Shown here: positions 1-11,950 of the stretch, in pieces | Position numbering within the stretch: the stretch's first letter is position 1 | Layout: each line of letters starts with the position of its first letter | From: Gymnorhina tibicen | Lineage: Eukaryota > Chordata > Aves > Passeriformes > Artamidae | Assembly: GCA_013399875.1 (NCBI GenBank) | Contig: VXAZ01006878.1 | Span: forward strand, 310,001-374,000 | Length of the DNA: 64,000 nt | Reading direction: 5' to 3' | The notes under the pieces: model-generated | Databases searched by the model: none | Told to the model about the DNA's origin: nothing | Seen by the model: only the letters and a program-made list of their open reading frames with translations | Translations under genes and position numbers: made by a program

Positions 1-2827
1 GGAGCAACCCAAACTGTCACTGCCAAAAGCATCTCAGTGAGATTGCCTTACCTTCAGGCATATTCTAGACATTAAGCCCAGGGTTCATGACACTTTCACT
101 CATGCGCAAGTAAGGATCAGCAAGGCTCCCTGTATAGTCAGTGAAGAGAAATGAGACATTCCAACTCAAACTGGAGACAGAAAAAGTGGCCTCTGGAAGA
201 TAAAGGTTGTATTTAGGGAGACACTATAGTGACTATGCTGCACAATGTCACATTATCCTTCTGTTTCCCCAAGCAAGTCCTGGATATCTCTTAACAACTG
301 CAACCTTCACTCCTTTCAAGAGATGCTTATTTGTGATTGTCTAGTTAACAGGTGGAAATACACATTTTCTTCCTTAACAGCATAGTTTGCCTCATTGTGA
401 ACTGTTTTACATATGTGTGTTAGAGCCCACCCCCAGTGGCCAGGAGAGTTGCAGTTTATCACTGATCATGAGCTGAACCTGTGGATTTTTTGGTGCTTTG
501 GCTGTAGGATGAATTAGTTTTGCTGCCTGGTAGGTGGGCTCTAACCTCATGTGATTTTGGTTGGTTTCTAGCGCTTCATAATTTTGTCTCCTCTGGCATC
601 ACTTTAAAGTTAATTTTAGAAAATTACTGCCAACCACCCTGCAAGACATTTGTGTATATTTTATTTGCTGGGGCAGGTGAAAAAGCCTTGCAGTGGCCCA
701 TGTCTAATAACTCTTTCCTGCTGGGGTAACAGGAGCACGAACAAGTTCTTTGCCTTGACCAAGCCTATCAGGAAGAGTTCTGCAAGGCTAGTGTAAACCA
801 TTTTGTTAGCACTAAGCTTAGAGAAAGCGATTTCTGTAAAGCCTACAGTTTGGTGATCAAATAGAGGAAAATGGTCTTTTTAGGAGATTTGCATGTAACC
901 ATTTGCAGAGAACTTCATACTTTATATTGGGTGTTTGAATCAGATAGAGCATTAGTGTCAGACTAAAAAGAGGCCACTTCATGGGCAGCTCATCAGACTG
1001 CCTACTGATTACATTATTCTTTTACAAGTTGGGTTTGAGTAAAGCTGCAGAAGCTTTTGTAATGCTGAGCCATAATTAGGAACTCGCATTTGCCTTAAAA
1101 CTTTAGATGATGTGAATTACTTGCATAAATATTTCACAAGGCATGATATAAATATTCTGTGGTGATTAGGATTGTTTATACTGTCTCTATCAGAAGAAAG
1201 TCTTTCTTTCTTGATCCTTACTCCTTTGATTTTGAAAAAGATACAAGAAATCTCCCACATATTTGGAAGTTACATTACCTGTTTGTGCTTTTAAATAGCA
1301 GCACAATTTGAGCCTTGGAGACGGATGTTGTAGAAAATCATGTAGCTAACTTACACAATCTGTTTCTACTGTTGTACCTACAAATGAGCAAGCTGAGTAT
1401 CCGGCTCAGGCAATTGCCCGTGTAATTTTCTGAAAATCTGCCGTATTATTTTCTTCTGTTGGCAAAAAATTGTAAGTGCGGCTGTGCTGCTCCAGAGCAC
1501 CCCAAGCCCTGGAGGAACTGCACTTCGGAAGGGAACAATTTTCTCCCTGCTCCTCTCCATCTTGCTCAATGGGTAATTGTTTTCTGCTGTTTTGGGTCAG
1601 GTTAGTAACCTCAGGAGCTGGGGGAAAGGAGATCTGAGGTCTGCATTGTTTCTTGTTCCTTTCTACCTTCTGCTTCATTTGGGGAATAATTGCATAAGAC
1701 CCAAACACTTGCTCCGTGATCTGTGCTGGGACAGAAGCAGATAACAGGCATTCAGCTGTGATGCTTTTAAATAGCCCAGCGTTCCATTCCTCACAGAACT
1801 GCTGCCAATCTAGAGGTTTGCCACCCAGAGGAAGGTCTACCCAAGGTCTGCTCTGTACAAACAAGACTGTTTCTAAGCCCCAGCTGACAGTGACTTTTTG
1901 ACTTCCTCAATAGAAAATGCACTGTCCTGCTAAATGGCTAAAGAAAATCATTGCCTATCTTCACAGCACAGTGGAGGGAAAAAACACAATTTGGAAGAGT
2001 AGCACAAATCACCCACAAGGCAGGTGAAGTCCACATAACGTGTTCTTCATACTCCACTTCAGCCCAGGTGAATTTATTCATTCCTTCTTAACCTCACATG
2101 GCCCTTTTTTCCCCAATATGCCAGTCTTCATGCAGGGCATGTGATTATTTCCCATTTTCTAGGCACAACTACTCATTTCTTCATTTTAGTGACATGGCAG
2201 CTGCCCAGGTTTTTCTTGTTAAGATGATATTCATTTGTCCCCTTTGTTTCATTCATTTTCCCCTCTGGCTTTAAAGCTATAAATCAAATACACAAAATTA
2301 AATTAAGTAAAATAAACATAAGCGCAGGTGGAAATTCAGGAAATATAAATAACTTAGAGTAGTTTTCCAAGATTGCTTTTTTAATCAATTCTAAACATAA
2401 GATATATATTGCCTGTTGAACTAAGAATGTTGTGACCACCTATTGTTAAAGAGCAGCAATAAATCTGTGCAACAATTCCTTACTCCTATGATTCACTGAC
2501 ACATTTTGCCAGACAGCTAGTTCAGCTTGCTCTTTTTCCAGAGGTGTGTTATGCTGTCCACTGGAAAGGCTTGCTATGCTGCCATGAGAAAAGGCATGAA
2601 TGCTGTTTGTCCCTTAGGAAAATTCCTTCTTTCTCCATCTCTGAAGGAGTGAGTCTCCTGGATGCTAAACCAGACTTCTAGCATGTGATAATCAGGGCTC
2701 ATCTTCATATACATTCCCCTTCACCTTGAAAAGCAAGCTGGCAGATATTCTCCCACTCCCCTCCTCAATCCAGCAGGATCTCTGATGCCCTGAAATACCA
2801 GTGGAGCAAATCACTGCCTTTTATATT

Positions 2828-2857
2828 CTGCAGGGATCCGAGCTGCAGGGATCCGAG
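2828..2857. repeat. 15-bp tandem duplication
   Basis: The unit ctgcagggatccgag occurs twice in perfect tandem. It looks like a simple replication-slippage duplication in intron sequence, and I see no functional sign. Confidence 0.9.
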
Positions 2858-3710
2858 CACTGCTGTGCAGGCAGGGCACCGTCCTTTCCACTTCATCCCA
2901 TGTGTCAGCAATCCGGGGGTGTCCTGGTGCCCACCCTGCTTGCCACTTTGCAAGGATAGCTCTCACACAGGATCTCAGCCCTGCAGGACTGCTTCACGCT
3001 TGTGGGGTTTTAATCAATCGGATACGCTATGAGATGAAACTGCCTGAGTTTTAGACGTAATTATTAATTTATTTCCTTTATCAGACAGAGGTATCTAAGG
3101 GTTATTTAGGCACGTCATGGTTTTCTCCAGCACGAGACTAGCTACAAATTAATATTGATCAATAAGATTTCATGTCAGTGTCAGTACAAATCACTCAAAA
3201 CTCCTGTGTAAAGTGAGGGGAAGACATAAAAAGAAGTTCATCTGTTTACACTCTCTTTCCTTTGACAGGATAATAAACTCAGCTAGCACACTCCAGAATA
3301 CACTCTGCTATCATTTACACAGCCTTCCTGTGAACCCACAAAGCAAAGCCTCGTTTTAAAGGCCAGAGCTGTACCGTGATGTCCTTTGTTTGTAGTGGTG
3401 CTTAACATCATTGGTGCACCAGTTCTAACCTTGGTTAGAGACTTTCCTGTTTTAGGGTGGCACAAAGGCATTGTCAGTGATATGACTTAATGCAAACGTT
3501 CTTATGTGAGAACTACTGCAGTTGTTGTACTGAGGTAATTGCAATCACAGTACTTCTGCCCATGCCTGTTGTTCCTTTATGGTGGGAATTCTGCTAATTT
3601 AAAGTATTTTGAGTGTGATAAACAGCCTTTTAGACTGTTTCAGTGGCTAGAGATACAATGTGCAGGTACAGGAAATGACAGAATTTTGAATAAAATTATT
3701 ACACATCTCT

Positions 3711-3740
3711 GTGCCTCAGTTTCCTTATCTGTCAGAAGTG
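3711..3740 (-). repeat. MIR-like SINE scrap
   Basis: The string gtgcctcagtttccttatct is the familiar core of amniote MIR-type SINEs, read in antisense. It directly precedes a CR1 tail. Only about 30 nt is recognisable, so the family call is tentative. Confidence 0.35.
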
Positions 3741-3752
3741 TAAGTCTGCTTC

Positions 3753-4207
3753 CCAGAATAGTTTGGGCTATAAGGGACCTTAGGGATCATCTAGTTCCAC
3801 ACCCCCTGCCCTGGGCTGGGACACCTTTCACTAGAACAGGTTGCTCAACCCTCTGTTCTGCCTGGCCTTGAATACTTCCAGGGATGGAGCATCCGCAGCT
3901 TCTCTGGGCAACCTGTGCCAGTGCCTCACCACCCTCACAGGGAAAAAATTTCTTCCTAGTATCTAATCTAAATCTGTCCTCTTTTAGTTTAAGACTCTTC
4001 CCTTTTGTCCTATCACTATCTGCTTGTGTAAAAAGTCACTCCCCCTCTTTTTTACAAGTTTCCTTTAAATACTGGAAGACTGCTGGAAGATATCCCCAGA
4101 GTCTTCTTTTCTCCCTGCTTAACAACTCCAGCGCTCTCAGCCTGTCTTCACAGCAGAAGTGTTCCAGCCCTCTGACCATTGTATCAGCCAATCTTATAAC
4201 AGCTCCC
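3753..4207 (-). mobile_element. CR1 LINE 3' end, 5'-truncated
   Basis: On the + strand this reads as the complement of an avian CR1 tail, in consensus order: ggttgctcaa, cttccagggatgg, cttctctgggcaacctgt, cctcaccaccctcacag, then the ttcttcctagtatctaatct and cctatcactatc blocks. The element therefore lies on the minus strand, with its 3' end at the left. It is moderately diverged and has lost everything upstream of the terminal part of ORF2 and the 3' UTR. Two chance ORFs on the + strand here (3539-3871 and 3884-4279) are antisense readings of this repeat and nearby sequence, not genes. Confidence 0.9.
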
Positions 4208-5934
4208 AACAGATCTGATAACAGTATTTCAAAGTTTACATACCCAATGCTTGTAAAGCCCTTAAAGATTCTTGGATGAAGCTTGATATAAGAAGTTACT
4301 AGGTGAAAAAAGCTGATACTACTTATTTATTGATAACAGATAATACCATTCTGGGTATATTGAACACTATTAAATCCTGTTGCCTTGTCATTTCAGCTCT
4401 GCAAGAAGTCAGCCTTTGTATATATCCACTCTTTTTCACCTCTTTTGGGACAAATTATAAACATATGAGTATAATCCACTGAATATAGTCCATGAAACAA
4501 TTTACTGACCTTCTTTAGAAGTATCTCTGTGAATGTTCTGTATTTCTGGCAGCCCTTCTACTCACACTAGCATGAATACACCCGTTTTAAATCAGCTCTT
4601 GATCTCTGAATGCCAAATCCTGTGAGAGATAAAGTAATTCTGAAATATTACAGCCAAATGTGCAGCATAAAATGAAGGCATGTTTACTGTTTGTCTTACT
4701 TTCCCCTAACTATTTAGGGTCTGCTCTGCTTGTCTCTTCCCTAAATTTAAAGCAGTTGCCTGAATATTGCAGAGTTCCTTGGTTAGGCTGGGAAACAGGT
4801 TCTTGGTACTAACCTATTTCCAAAGTTTGTGTTTCCTAAGTACTTTCATAAATCTACCCGAGACTGTAACATATCTTCCCCTGACTTTTTTTTTTTAATT
4901 TTAATCTGAAATAGTGGTACATAGATAAAATAGAAGGTTCTGTTCTGTTTTCCGCTGAATATGTGCAAGTATCACATCATTCATACAGAGACATTCAATG
5001 ACTATTATTCCTGCCTCAAGTCCAAAGAACATAATGTTGACTGTTCACTGCAAGTGGATATATAAGATTGTTACAAATTGATGCCAAGGGGCCCATACTT
5101 GGAATCCGTTTTGTTTTTCTTTAGTTAGGTTCCAAATTGCAAGAGTGTGCATAATGAATGTGTTATCTAGTCCTTCTGTTTTGTATTTTTGAAGGAGAAA
5201 CAGCACATACTGCAGAGTAACTTGTCCTACTTGCTCAGGTTCCATGGCAACCCAGTATTGCTGCAAATTCATTTTGCTCTAATCAATTAGAAATTTTGCT
5301 CTGGCAGCTGGAATGAAAGTTTACGGGCCAAATCCTGCTTGTTTTACTTGGACCTGCAGGTGCAGTAAATTCAATGAGATACTTGTCTGAGAAGGAAACA
5401 AACTTGTAGCTTTCATCTCTCTCTTGGTTTAATTTTTGTGAAAAGGTCAGATTTAATTCTTGGTTTTCTGTCCAAGCAGGAAAAAAAGGAGGCAGTTCTC
5501 TTAAAGGATCCACAACTTAACACATGCTTGCCTTACAGCCTTGTTGACTTGTTAAAAAGGAAGGTATTGCTTTGCTCCCCGTGCATTTTAATTGGACAAT
5601 TGCATTTAATTGTTGACAGCAGAGCTGCCTAGTGCACACCTTCCGTCCAGCAGCTGGCAAAATCTCCTGTTGAATCCACCCCACCATTCCTGCCCAAAAG
5701 GCGATGTCCAGGGAGCACGGTGGTATGTGCCGGTGCCCTTCATAGCAGCACAGCCCTCAGTAACGTGGTCAGTACGCACAATTCCTAGGGAATCTTCCCT
5801 TGTAAAGGTCAGCTCATGCACTGCTGGAAGTGCATGTAACGACCGTGAAAGCCCACGGGATCTTCTCATGTGCGCTCTGCAATGGTGGAGTTGATTAAAA
5901 TCCAAAATTGCCACTAAAAAGGTTTTAGTTATGG

Positions 5935-5957
5935 TTTTTTGTTTTTTTTTTTTTTTT
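5935..5957. repeat. T-rich homopolymer tract
   Basis: A run of 16 T at 5942-5957 is preceded by six T and a G. It is a simple tract and may be the remnant of a poly(A) tail on the minus strand, but no adjoining element is recognisable. Confidence 0.8.
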
Positions 5958-8040
5958 AATCCTTGCCAAAACTGCAATACTGGGAGATGAGGAAAGCTCC
6001 AACCAAAAAAACCCCCAACAACTTGCAACCATGTGGAAATGGCAGAAACTTTCTGATGTGGACTGACAAAAGCACTGACATTTTGCTTTTATGTTTACAA
6101 TTCCAAATTCAGTTCATTCTGCTCCTGCTCTTTATGCCCAGACTACAGAATTTATGTATAGTTATGCCAGGCGTGCTGTCTGAACAAAACACAGGGAGAG
6201 CTTTGGGGCTCTACTGTAATTTAACATACATTTTTTGTTTGTCGGCTAGTCACACCACTAACCTCCTTTTTATGCATTTTCACCGGTTTTTGTGTAAATG
6301 AATGAAAGGCTTGAAATAATTTTTTAATCTAGATTGTCTTTCTCAGTGGCTGGAAAAATGTGTCCTCTCCTTACAAAGCACGCTGAAAAACTGTATGAGT
6401 CTATAGGAAGACATTGACTTAACACTTCTTTTCCATTTCAGTCATCATCACACTAGAATTCAGCATCTGACTACACGGGATTAGAAATACATGTCACCAT
6501 GTTTTGTAATGAAAGCACAGCAAATCAAAGTCCTGATTTAAACTTTGTTACATGTCAGGGCTCATCAAATCTCTATTGCCACAAAGAGGATGACGTAGAG
6601 TAGACTTTGCTTCTTCAAAAGCAGATCAGAATTAGAGCTGAATCTCAGTTTTCATGTCCAGGACTGTGACAAGGAAAGCAGTCATCCACTTGCACATGCT
6701 CCTTTTTCATCCTGTCTCTCTCCAACTCCTGCCTGGGAAGGTTACAGCCTTGGCACCATAAAAAGGGTCAGGGAGTGTGAAGTGGGCTGCAGATTCCTTA
6801 AAAGCTGCATTCCTAAAGGAGGAACTTCTCTGTCTCGAGGGCTGTCAGAAAGAAGGAGACCCAGACAACTCCACTGCTGATCAGAACAAAACACACAGGG
6901 CTCCCAATTTCGGCTCTCAGTCTGCATGCTGCACAGGCTGCTGTTCACACGAGGGAGTGTAGGCTCTCAACCAATGCTGGCTTTTCTCCTTTGGGTGACA
7001 AGTGTCTCTGACCACAGGTACAGTCCTATATTCTCCTTGGATCCCAGGGTTTGCTTCTGATGCCACAATTTCTTCTCTGATTAGCAATTTATAAGACTGG
7101 CATATGCCAAGGAGGTGACATCCAAGGGCTTACGATGAGAAAAACTGATGACCAAGGTGGAAGGAAACATAGCAGAACCATCTTTGGGGGATTTAAATGT
7201 TAAACTCACTTTATTGTTTTGGGTTTGTGTCCTTTTCTAAAGTGTTCATGTTGTGTTTAGTAAGAAATATTGTACACCCATGTTGTGAGCTATGCTATGT
7301 TCAGAATGTGGTTTTTTAGAAACAGATGATTTTTTAAGATTTTTTGGTTTTCTTGTGTTGACTGTTCTCTTATTTTGATGGATTTTGCATGATAACATTT
7401 CAGTATTTGGGAAAATGTGGGAGATTAATCATTATGACTTTCAGATCAAATGGAGCAAGGGGAAAAGCTCATGTTTAAATGCATTGTCCTGTATTATATG
7501 TCTGTGTTCATATTCCCCCTGTTTTTATTGATGTACTGCACGTATCTGACCTCCACATTTGCCTGATAGTTTTTTCACCAGTCTGGGGCTTCTGACTTCC
7601 CAGTTTTGTTTAAAAATCTGATTGGAATAGGACCCTGATAACCATTAACTGCTTACAGTGTGCTTTTCCAATTGAATCTACTTAACCTACACGTACCTGA
7701 TTGAATTTCCTTGCAGTCAGTAGAAGCTCTTCCTCAGTCAGGAACAGCTCTATGCAAAATTTAATCTTAGAACCCGATTTGGTGCGTTTTGCATCATTTA
7801 ATCAACGAAATTACACTGGTCTGAGCTGTGCTTCTGCCCTGTATTAGTGTGTTGGTTTGCTGAGGTGCTTCTACCCCACACAGAGGTATCCGGACCTCTC
7901 CTCCACCTCTTGCCTGCATGGTGGAAGTCTTGCGCTGTTTGCTTTATGAACTAGAGGGAAGGGAACTGTTAAACCAATCCCCAAAAGGACTTTACACTTT
8001 TCACATGGAATCTAAAATAATGCACCTCACAATACGTCGA

Positions 8041-9180
8041 GCAAAGCTTTCCCTTTAGTAAGACACAGCGCGGCCGCGTCATTGAGTACGATTCATTGAC
8101 AGTGAGCGCCCACGTGGCACAAAGCGCATCCTCGCACCAGCGGCTCTTGCCAATGTCAACATCTTAAAAAAATCCGAAACTAAACAAAACAAAAAAAACC
8201 AACAGAAAAACTAACGGAGGCGAGTTTTAAAGGATGGATATGAGGTGGATAGGAGTTTTAAAGGACAGTAACAGCCCGAGGGGCAGCAGGTAATGGGGTC
8301 AGATGCGTGCAGTCGGCCGCCCCTCAGGCAGGGCTGCCCCGCTGGGGCAGGCGGCGGGGTGGTGGGGGCGGCCTTCCCTCGTGCCCCGGCTCGACTTTTA
8401 TTGTCTCTCTGTCCGTGTTTTGCCGTGGTTTTTTTGTTCATTTTATTTCTTTCTGTGTTTTTTCCCCCCTCCCTTCTCTGTGTGTGTGTCTGTGGCCCGC
8501 AGGTCCCCCCCTGCCCTGCTCGTCCGCCTCCTCCACCCCCCGCTCGCAGTCCCCCTCCCCTCTCCCCTCGCCGCCGGCCAATGAGGGCCCGGGGCGGTCG
8601 CTGGGCGACGGCGCGGCCCGGGCGGCCGCGGGCTCGGACTCTGAGGAAGAGTTTGTCCCTCAGTCATTCTTAGTTCAAAGTGGCTCTGGAAACCTCTGTG
8701 TCGCCGCCAACGGTGAGTGACTCTCGCTCTTTCTCGCTCTCTCCCTCTGTGCGTACTTTTTCATGCCCGTCTTGACAGCTGTGCGCGGGGATGTAGGTTG
8801 GTCGGGGGAGCGGGTGTGCTCGTTGGGTTGGTTTGGGGGGTTTTATTTAAAAAGTTAAAAATCGCCTGGCAAAGGTTGGAGGATGGAGCGTTGGGCAGGT
8901 CCGCGCTGGGTGCCGTGCGCGCTGCTGGGTGGCGGCGGTGCGGGACCCCATGTGGTACCCGGGCAGCGCTCACAAACTTGGCGTGAGTTGAAGGCTGGAG
9001 CCCGCTCCCTTTTGCAGGGGTCAATTTCGGGGTGGTTTGGCTTTTTTATTTTATTAACTCCTGGCTGAAATACTGGCCAAAGAGCCTTCCCCTTCTCTGT
9101 GAGGTCGGCAAGGTGCAGCCTGGGGGCTGGCGGGGCCGGAACCTGTCGGGAACCTGTCACCCGAGGGCAATGACGAAAAC
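8041..9180. promoter_or_regulatory. TENM4: Intragenic CpG island
   Basis: CpG is scarce in nearly all of the window but dense here. By hand count the exon at 8503-8712 alone has about 22 CpG in 210 nt. The density starts around the gcgcggccgcg motif near 8068, dips at 8160-8215, and continues past 9100. A CACGTG E-box lies at 8111-8116, and a T/A-rich element (tttatttaaaaag) lies near 8841. The island covers the cassette exon and both splice sites. It could be an internal promoter, a methylation-sensitive splicing control, or simply a GC-rich exon neighbourhood. The sequence alone does not show transcription starting here. Confidence 0.6.
8503..8712 (+). CDS. TENM4: Teneurin-4 cytoplasmic domain, symmetric cassette exon (70 codons)
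   Basis: This internal coding exon encodes part of the teneurin-4 amino-terminal cytoplasmic domain. Teneurins are type II transmembrane adhesion and synaptic-partner proteins, and this segment lies inside the cell. The acceptor is cccgcag after a long pyrimidine tract; the donor is gtgagtga. The exon starts and ends in phase 1, so it can be included or skipped in frame. The encoded order is a Ser/Pro-rich stretch (SSASSTPRSQSPSP, PSPPANE), a Gly/Ala/Arg-rich GC-driven linker (GDGAARAAAG), then the acidic SDSEEEF motif followed by VPQSFLVQSGSG and ending in VAAN. From memory of the family, mammalian TENM4 has a matching alternative segment, including CSSASSTP and SDSEEEFVP, which is absent from some reference isoforms. 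TENM2 has a related DEEFSPNSYL motif. SP/TP sites and the acidic serine cluster suggest phosphorylation by proline-directed kinases and CK2; that is inference. There is no start or stop codon, as expected for an internal exon. Confidence 0.92.
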
Positions 9181-9320
9181 GCAGAGTTCCTTTGATAGTT
9201 GTGACAATGGCATCAGCACCCTCCCAGAGGAGGGTGTCTGTGTCCAGTCTCCCTCCGAGGAGCTGAGAGATGCCCTCAGAGTAAGTATTTGAGGAACAGC
9301 AGCACAGCCACATCCTACCG

Positions 9321-9360
9321 GAATGCTCTGAGACTCCTTGGGATGCTCTGAGACTCCCCG
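9321..9360. repeat. 20-bp tandem duplication
   Basis: Two adjacent 20-nt units share the core atgctctgagactcc and differ at three positions. It is a minor local duplication just downstream of the CpG island. Confidence 0.85.
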
Positions 9361-10002
9361 ATGGGTTGCTGAGGGTGCTCAGCACCGCCGGATGGTCCAT
9401 GATGCTTAAGCAAATTACAAGGAGAGGAAAGAAATTCACAGCTCTCTGCTGCAAAGACAGTGAGTCATAAATGGAGAGGTAACGCTCACTGGCAAAGAAA
9501 TGTGAAATTTCATCAAGGGTAGTGTAACCTGACGAAGTGCAGATTACAGCAGTGGAGTAGCAGTGGCCACTCAGGCCACTGCCATCCGGCTTGAGTGATA
9601 ATTGCTCACAGGTCTGATTTATGATGAAGGAGAAGGCATTCAAAGATATCTTGAAAGAGAGAAAGAAAGGTGAGAGGTTTACTGAAGCTGGCAACAGCTT
9701 AACTGCATTTATGTTAAGCTTCTAAGAAGGTTTCCTAGTATGCTGTTATCTTCAAGTAAGGAGAGAAAGTTTGACATTTAATTTGTCCACCCTCCCCCTT
9801 TCCCAGCTTCCCTCTTCTTTTGTTGCATTTGTTATGGTAGAAACAAACTTTCCCTTCAAGGTTTTTCAAAGGAGAAGGTTATCTCCTCTGAATTGTCATC
9901 CTAAGGAGAGTAGGGGGAAATACAGTGTTGTATTCATTCAGGAAACTGATTAAAATTCATATCCTCTGTTCAGCTTCCCCCTTCCCCTCCCACCCTATAA
10001 CA

Positions 10003-10012
10003 GACACACACA

Positions 10013-10050
<38 letters not shown>
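10003..10050. repeat. (AC)n microsatellite
   Basis: About 24 AC dinucleotides run in a row, interrupted once near 10013 by an extra A. It is likely length-polymorphic. The complementary GT reading creates a valine/cysteine-repeat ORF on the minus strand that is not a gene. Confidence 0.97.
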
Positions 10051-10051
<1 letters not shown>

Positions 10052-11563
10052 CTGACTGCTTGCAGTCACAGAACATGGAAATCTGAAACAATGTCGATGA
10101 CCCTCTTGTTGGAAATACAACCAAACTCACATTCCACCTCATGTTTTCCACATCTTAATGTATATATATGTACTTTCTTTTTGCTCATTTAGGAGATACA
10201 TATGTACATATGTACATGCACACCCTCCAGGTAAAAAGAGGGAAGAAAGAGAAAGCGAGATTAAAGACCTTAATCTCTTCTTTTACTAATTAGCTGAGAA
10301 ACAAAAAAAGCATTGTTCAGAGTCCACAGTGGGTTGACCACATTATTGTATTATCGATGTGCTGGTGAGTTAGTTAGACTTCAGGCTTTTCAGCTGCTTG
10401 CTTATTTATCCTCTTTTTTTTTTCCTCAGTGCTTTTTGCATTGGCTTGTAGACATACTACATTCCCTGAGGCCTTCTTTGTGTGCAGGATTCAGTAGGTT
10501 GGTAATAAATATGTCCCACACAAAGACAGGGCGTCTGGGGTCTCATTTGCCTGCTTATTCTAGTTGTTCAGTAATCAGAAGTGCAGGTAATGCCAGGACA
10601 CTGATGACCTGCTAGGATCAGCTCAGCGTCACTCTGCTATCAAGAGGAAAACAAAGGTGACTTATTTTGCCACCTATCAACCCATAATCTGAAAGTTCAC
10701 ATGAATGAGAAGCACAGACCATACAAGCCCATCATGTCTAAAACCCAGAGACTCTTCTGACCTCTGTAAATGGATTTAATTGCTTTAGTTCTTTAACATT
10801 CTGTTTCTATGAGGCTTAGTCAGCTTAAACTTTAAATGACAAAAGCAGGTCTTTATGTTCCTTAAACGGTGAAAATTAGTAAAAGCTTATTTTGGTTAGA
10901 ACTAAGTTTAATACAGTTAGAGCCCTCATTCTCAGAGAATAGTAGCTGTCTCAACAGCAGCACAGCCTGAGAATGCTGTCCAAAGGATTTGTGTTGCACT
11001 TTTTAATTGATTGTGGCTAGGTTTTCCTACCACAGCTGTGTAAACTCAGCCTTAGAGAAGCCCATCCAAAGTAAGTAACACCCAGGGAGCAGCACCACTG
11101 TTACAAATCCCCATGTAAATTGCAAATATAATGCACATGGAACTTAAGAAACATGCTACTTTTTGAAGATACAGGAGGCTATTCTTTATCTAAGTTTCTT
11201 TCATTCCAGAAAGGTAATATTGTCCGTAATATTATTTTTACACTTCCAGAAAAATGTCCAACTAAACTTTTAAATGCAGGCTGAAACCAACTAATATGTA
11301 TACAAATATATGGGCATCTTTCAGGGCTTTTAGTTTTGTGTTAGATGTATTACAAGCCATTGTTTGATTTTCTTTATTTCTAAGTAATTTAGAACATTGA
11401 AAGCCCCAATTTTTATTGTAACTATAATATCAGCAGGTACATAATTTTAAGGAAAAAGAGACTTTTCAGACTTTTCATTTTTCTTGTTATATATGTCAAG
11501 TCCAGAAGGCTTTTTACCTTACCTAAAATTACCCAAAGTAACTAAGGTGTGAATGTCTCCATT

Positions 11564-11950
11564 TCATAGAATCCTAGAATGCTTTGGTTGGAAGGCACCT
11601 TAATCATCACCTTGTTCCAGCCCCCTGCCATGGGCAGGGACACCTTCCACTAGAACAGGTTGCTCCGAGCTCCATCCAACCTGGCCTTGAACACTTCCAG
11701 GGATGGGGCATCCACAGTTTCTCTGGGCAAACTGTTTCAGTGCTTCATCACTCTCATAAGTAATTCCTTCCTTATATGAAATTTAAATCTATCCTCTTTT
11801 AGTTAAAAACCATTACCCCTTGTCCTATCAGTACAAGCCCTTGTAAAAAGTCTCTCCATCTTCCTTATAACCCCCCTTTAAGCATTGAAAGGTCACACGC
11901 CTTCCCTTCTGCAGACTAAACAGCCCCATCTCTCTAAAACATCTCAGGAT
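11564..11950 (-). mobile_element. CR1 LINE 3' end, 5'-truncated
   Basis: This is the complement of an avian CR1 tail. It begins with the ATTCTATG-type terminal repeat in antisense (tcatagaatcctagaatg) and continues with ggttggaaggcacctt, ccatgggcagggacacc, ctagaacaggttgctc and cttccagggatggggcatcc. The right part (cccttgtcctatcagtac, ttgtaaaaagtctctcc) becomes more diverged. It is inserted antisense to TENM4. Confidence 0.93.

Larger units (their letters stand above)
1..8502 (+). other. TENM4: TENM4 intron, 3' part
   Basis: This is the distal part of the intron that ends at the acceptor of the 70-codon exon. It is AT-rich, ordinary intronic sequence with short chance ORFs only. What can be recognised in it: a 15-bp tandem duplication, a short MIR-like scrap followed by a CR1 tail, a T tract, and two 13-nt copies of gagttttaaagga at 8222-8234 and 8253-8265. 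CpG density rises sharply after about 8041. The last 100 nt is pyrimidine-rich and ends in cccgcag, a good 3' splice site. The intron's 5' donor is outside the window. Intron status is inferred from the exon it abuts. Confidence 0.8.

Noticed and set aside
3539..4279. Two consecutive + strand ORFs of 110 and 131 codons
   Set aside because: They lie over a CR1 tail read in antisense; the Leu/Ser-rich translation is typical of CR1 complements.
9957..10151. Minus-strand ORF with a Cys-Val repeat
   Set aside because: It is the translation of the CA microsatellite.
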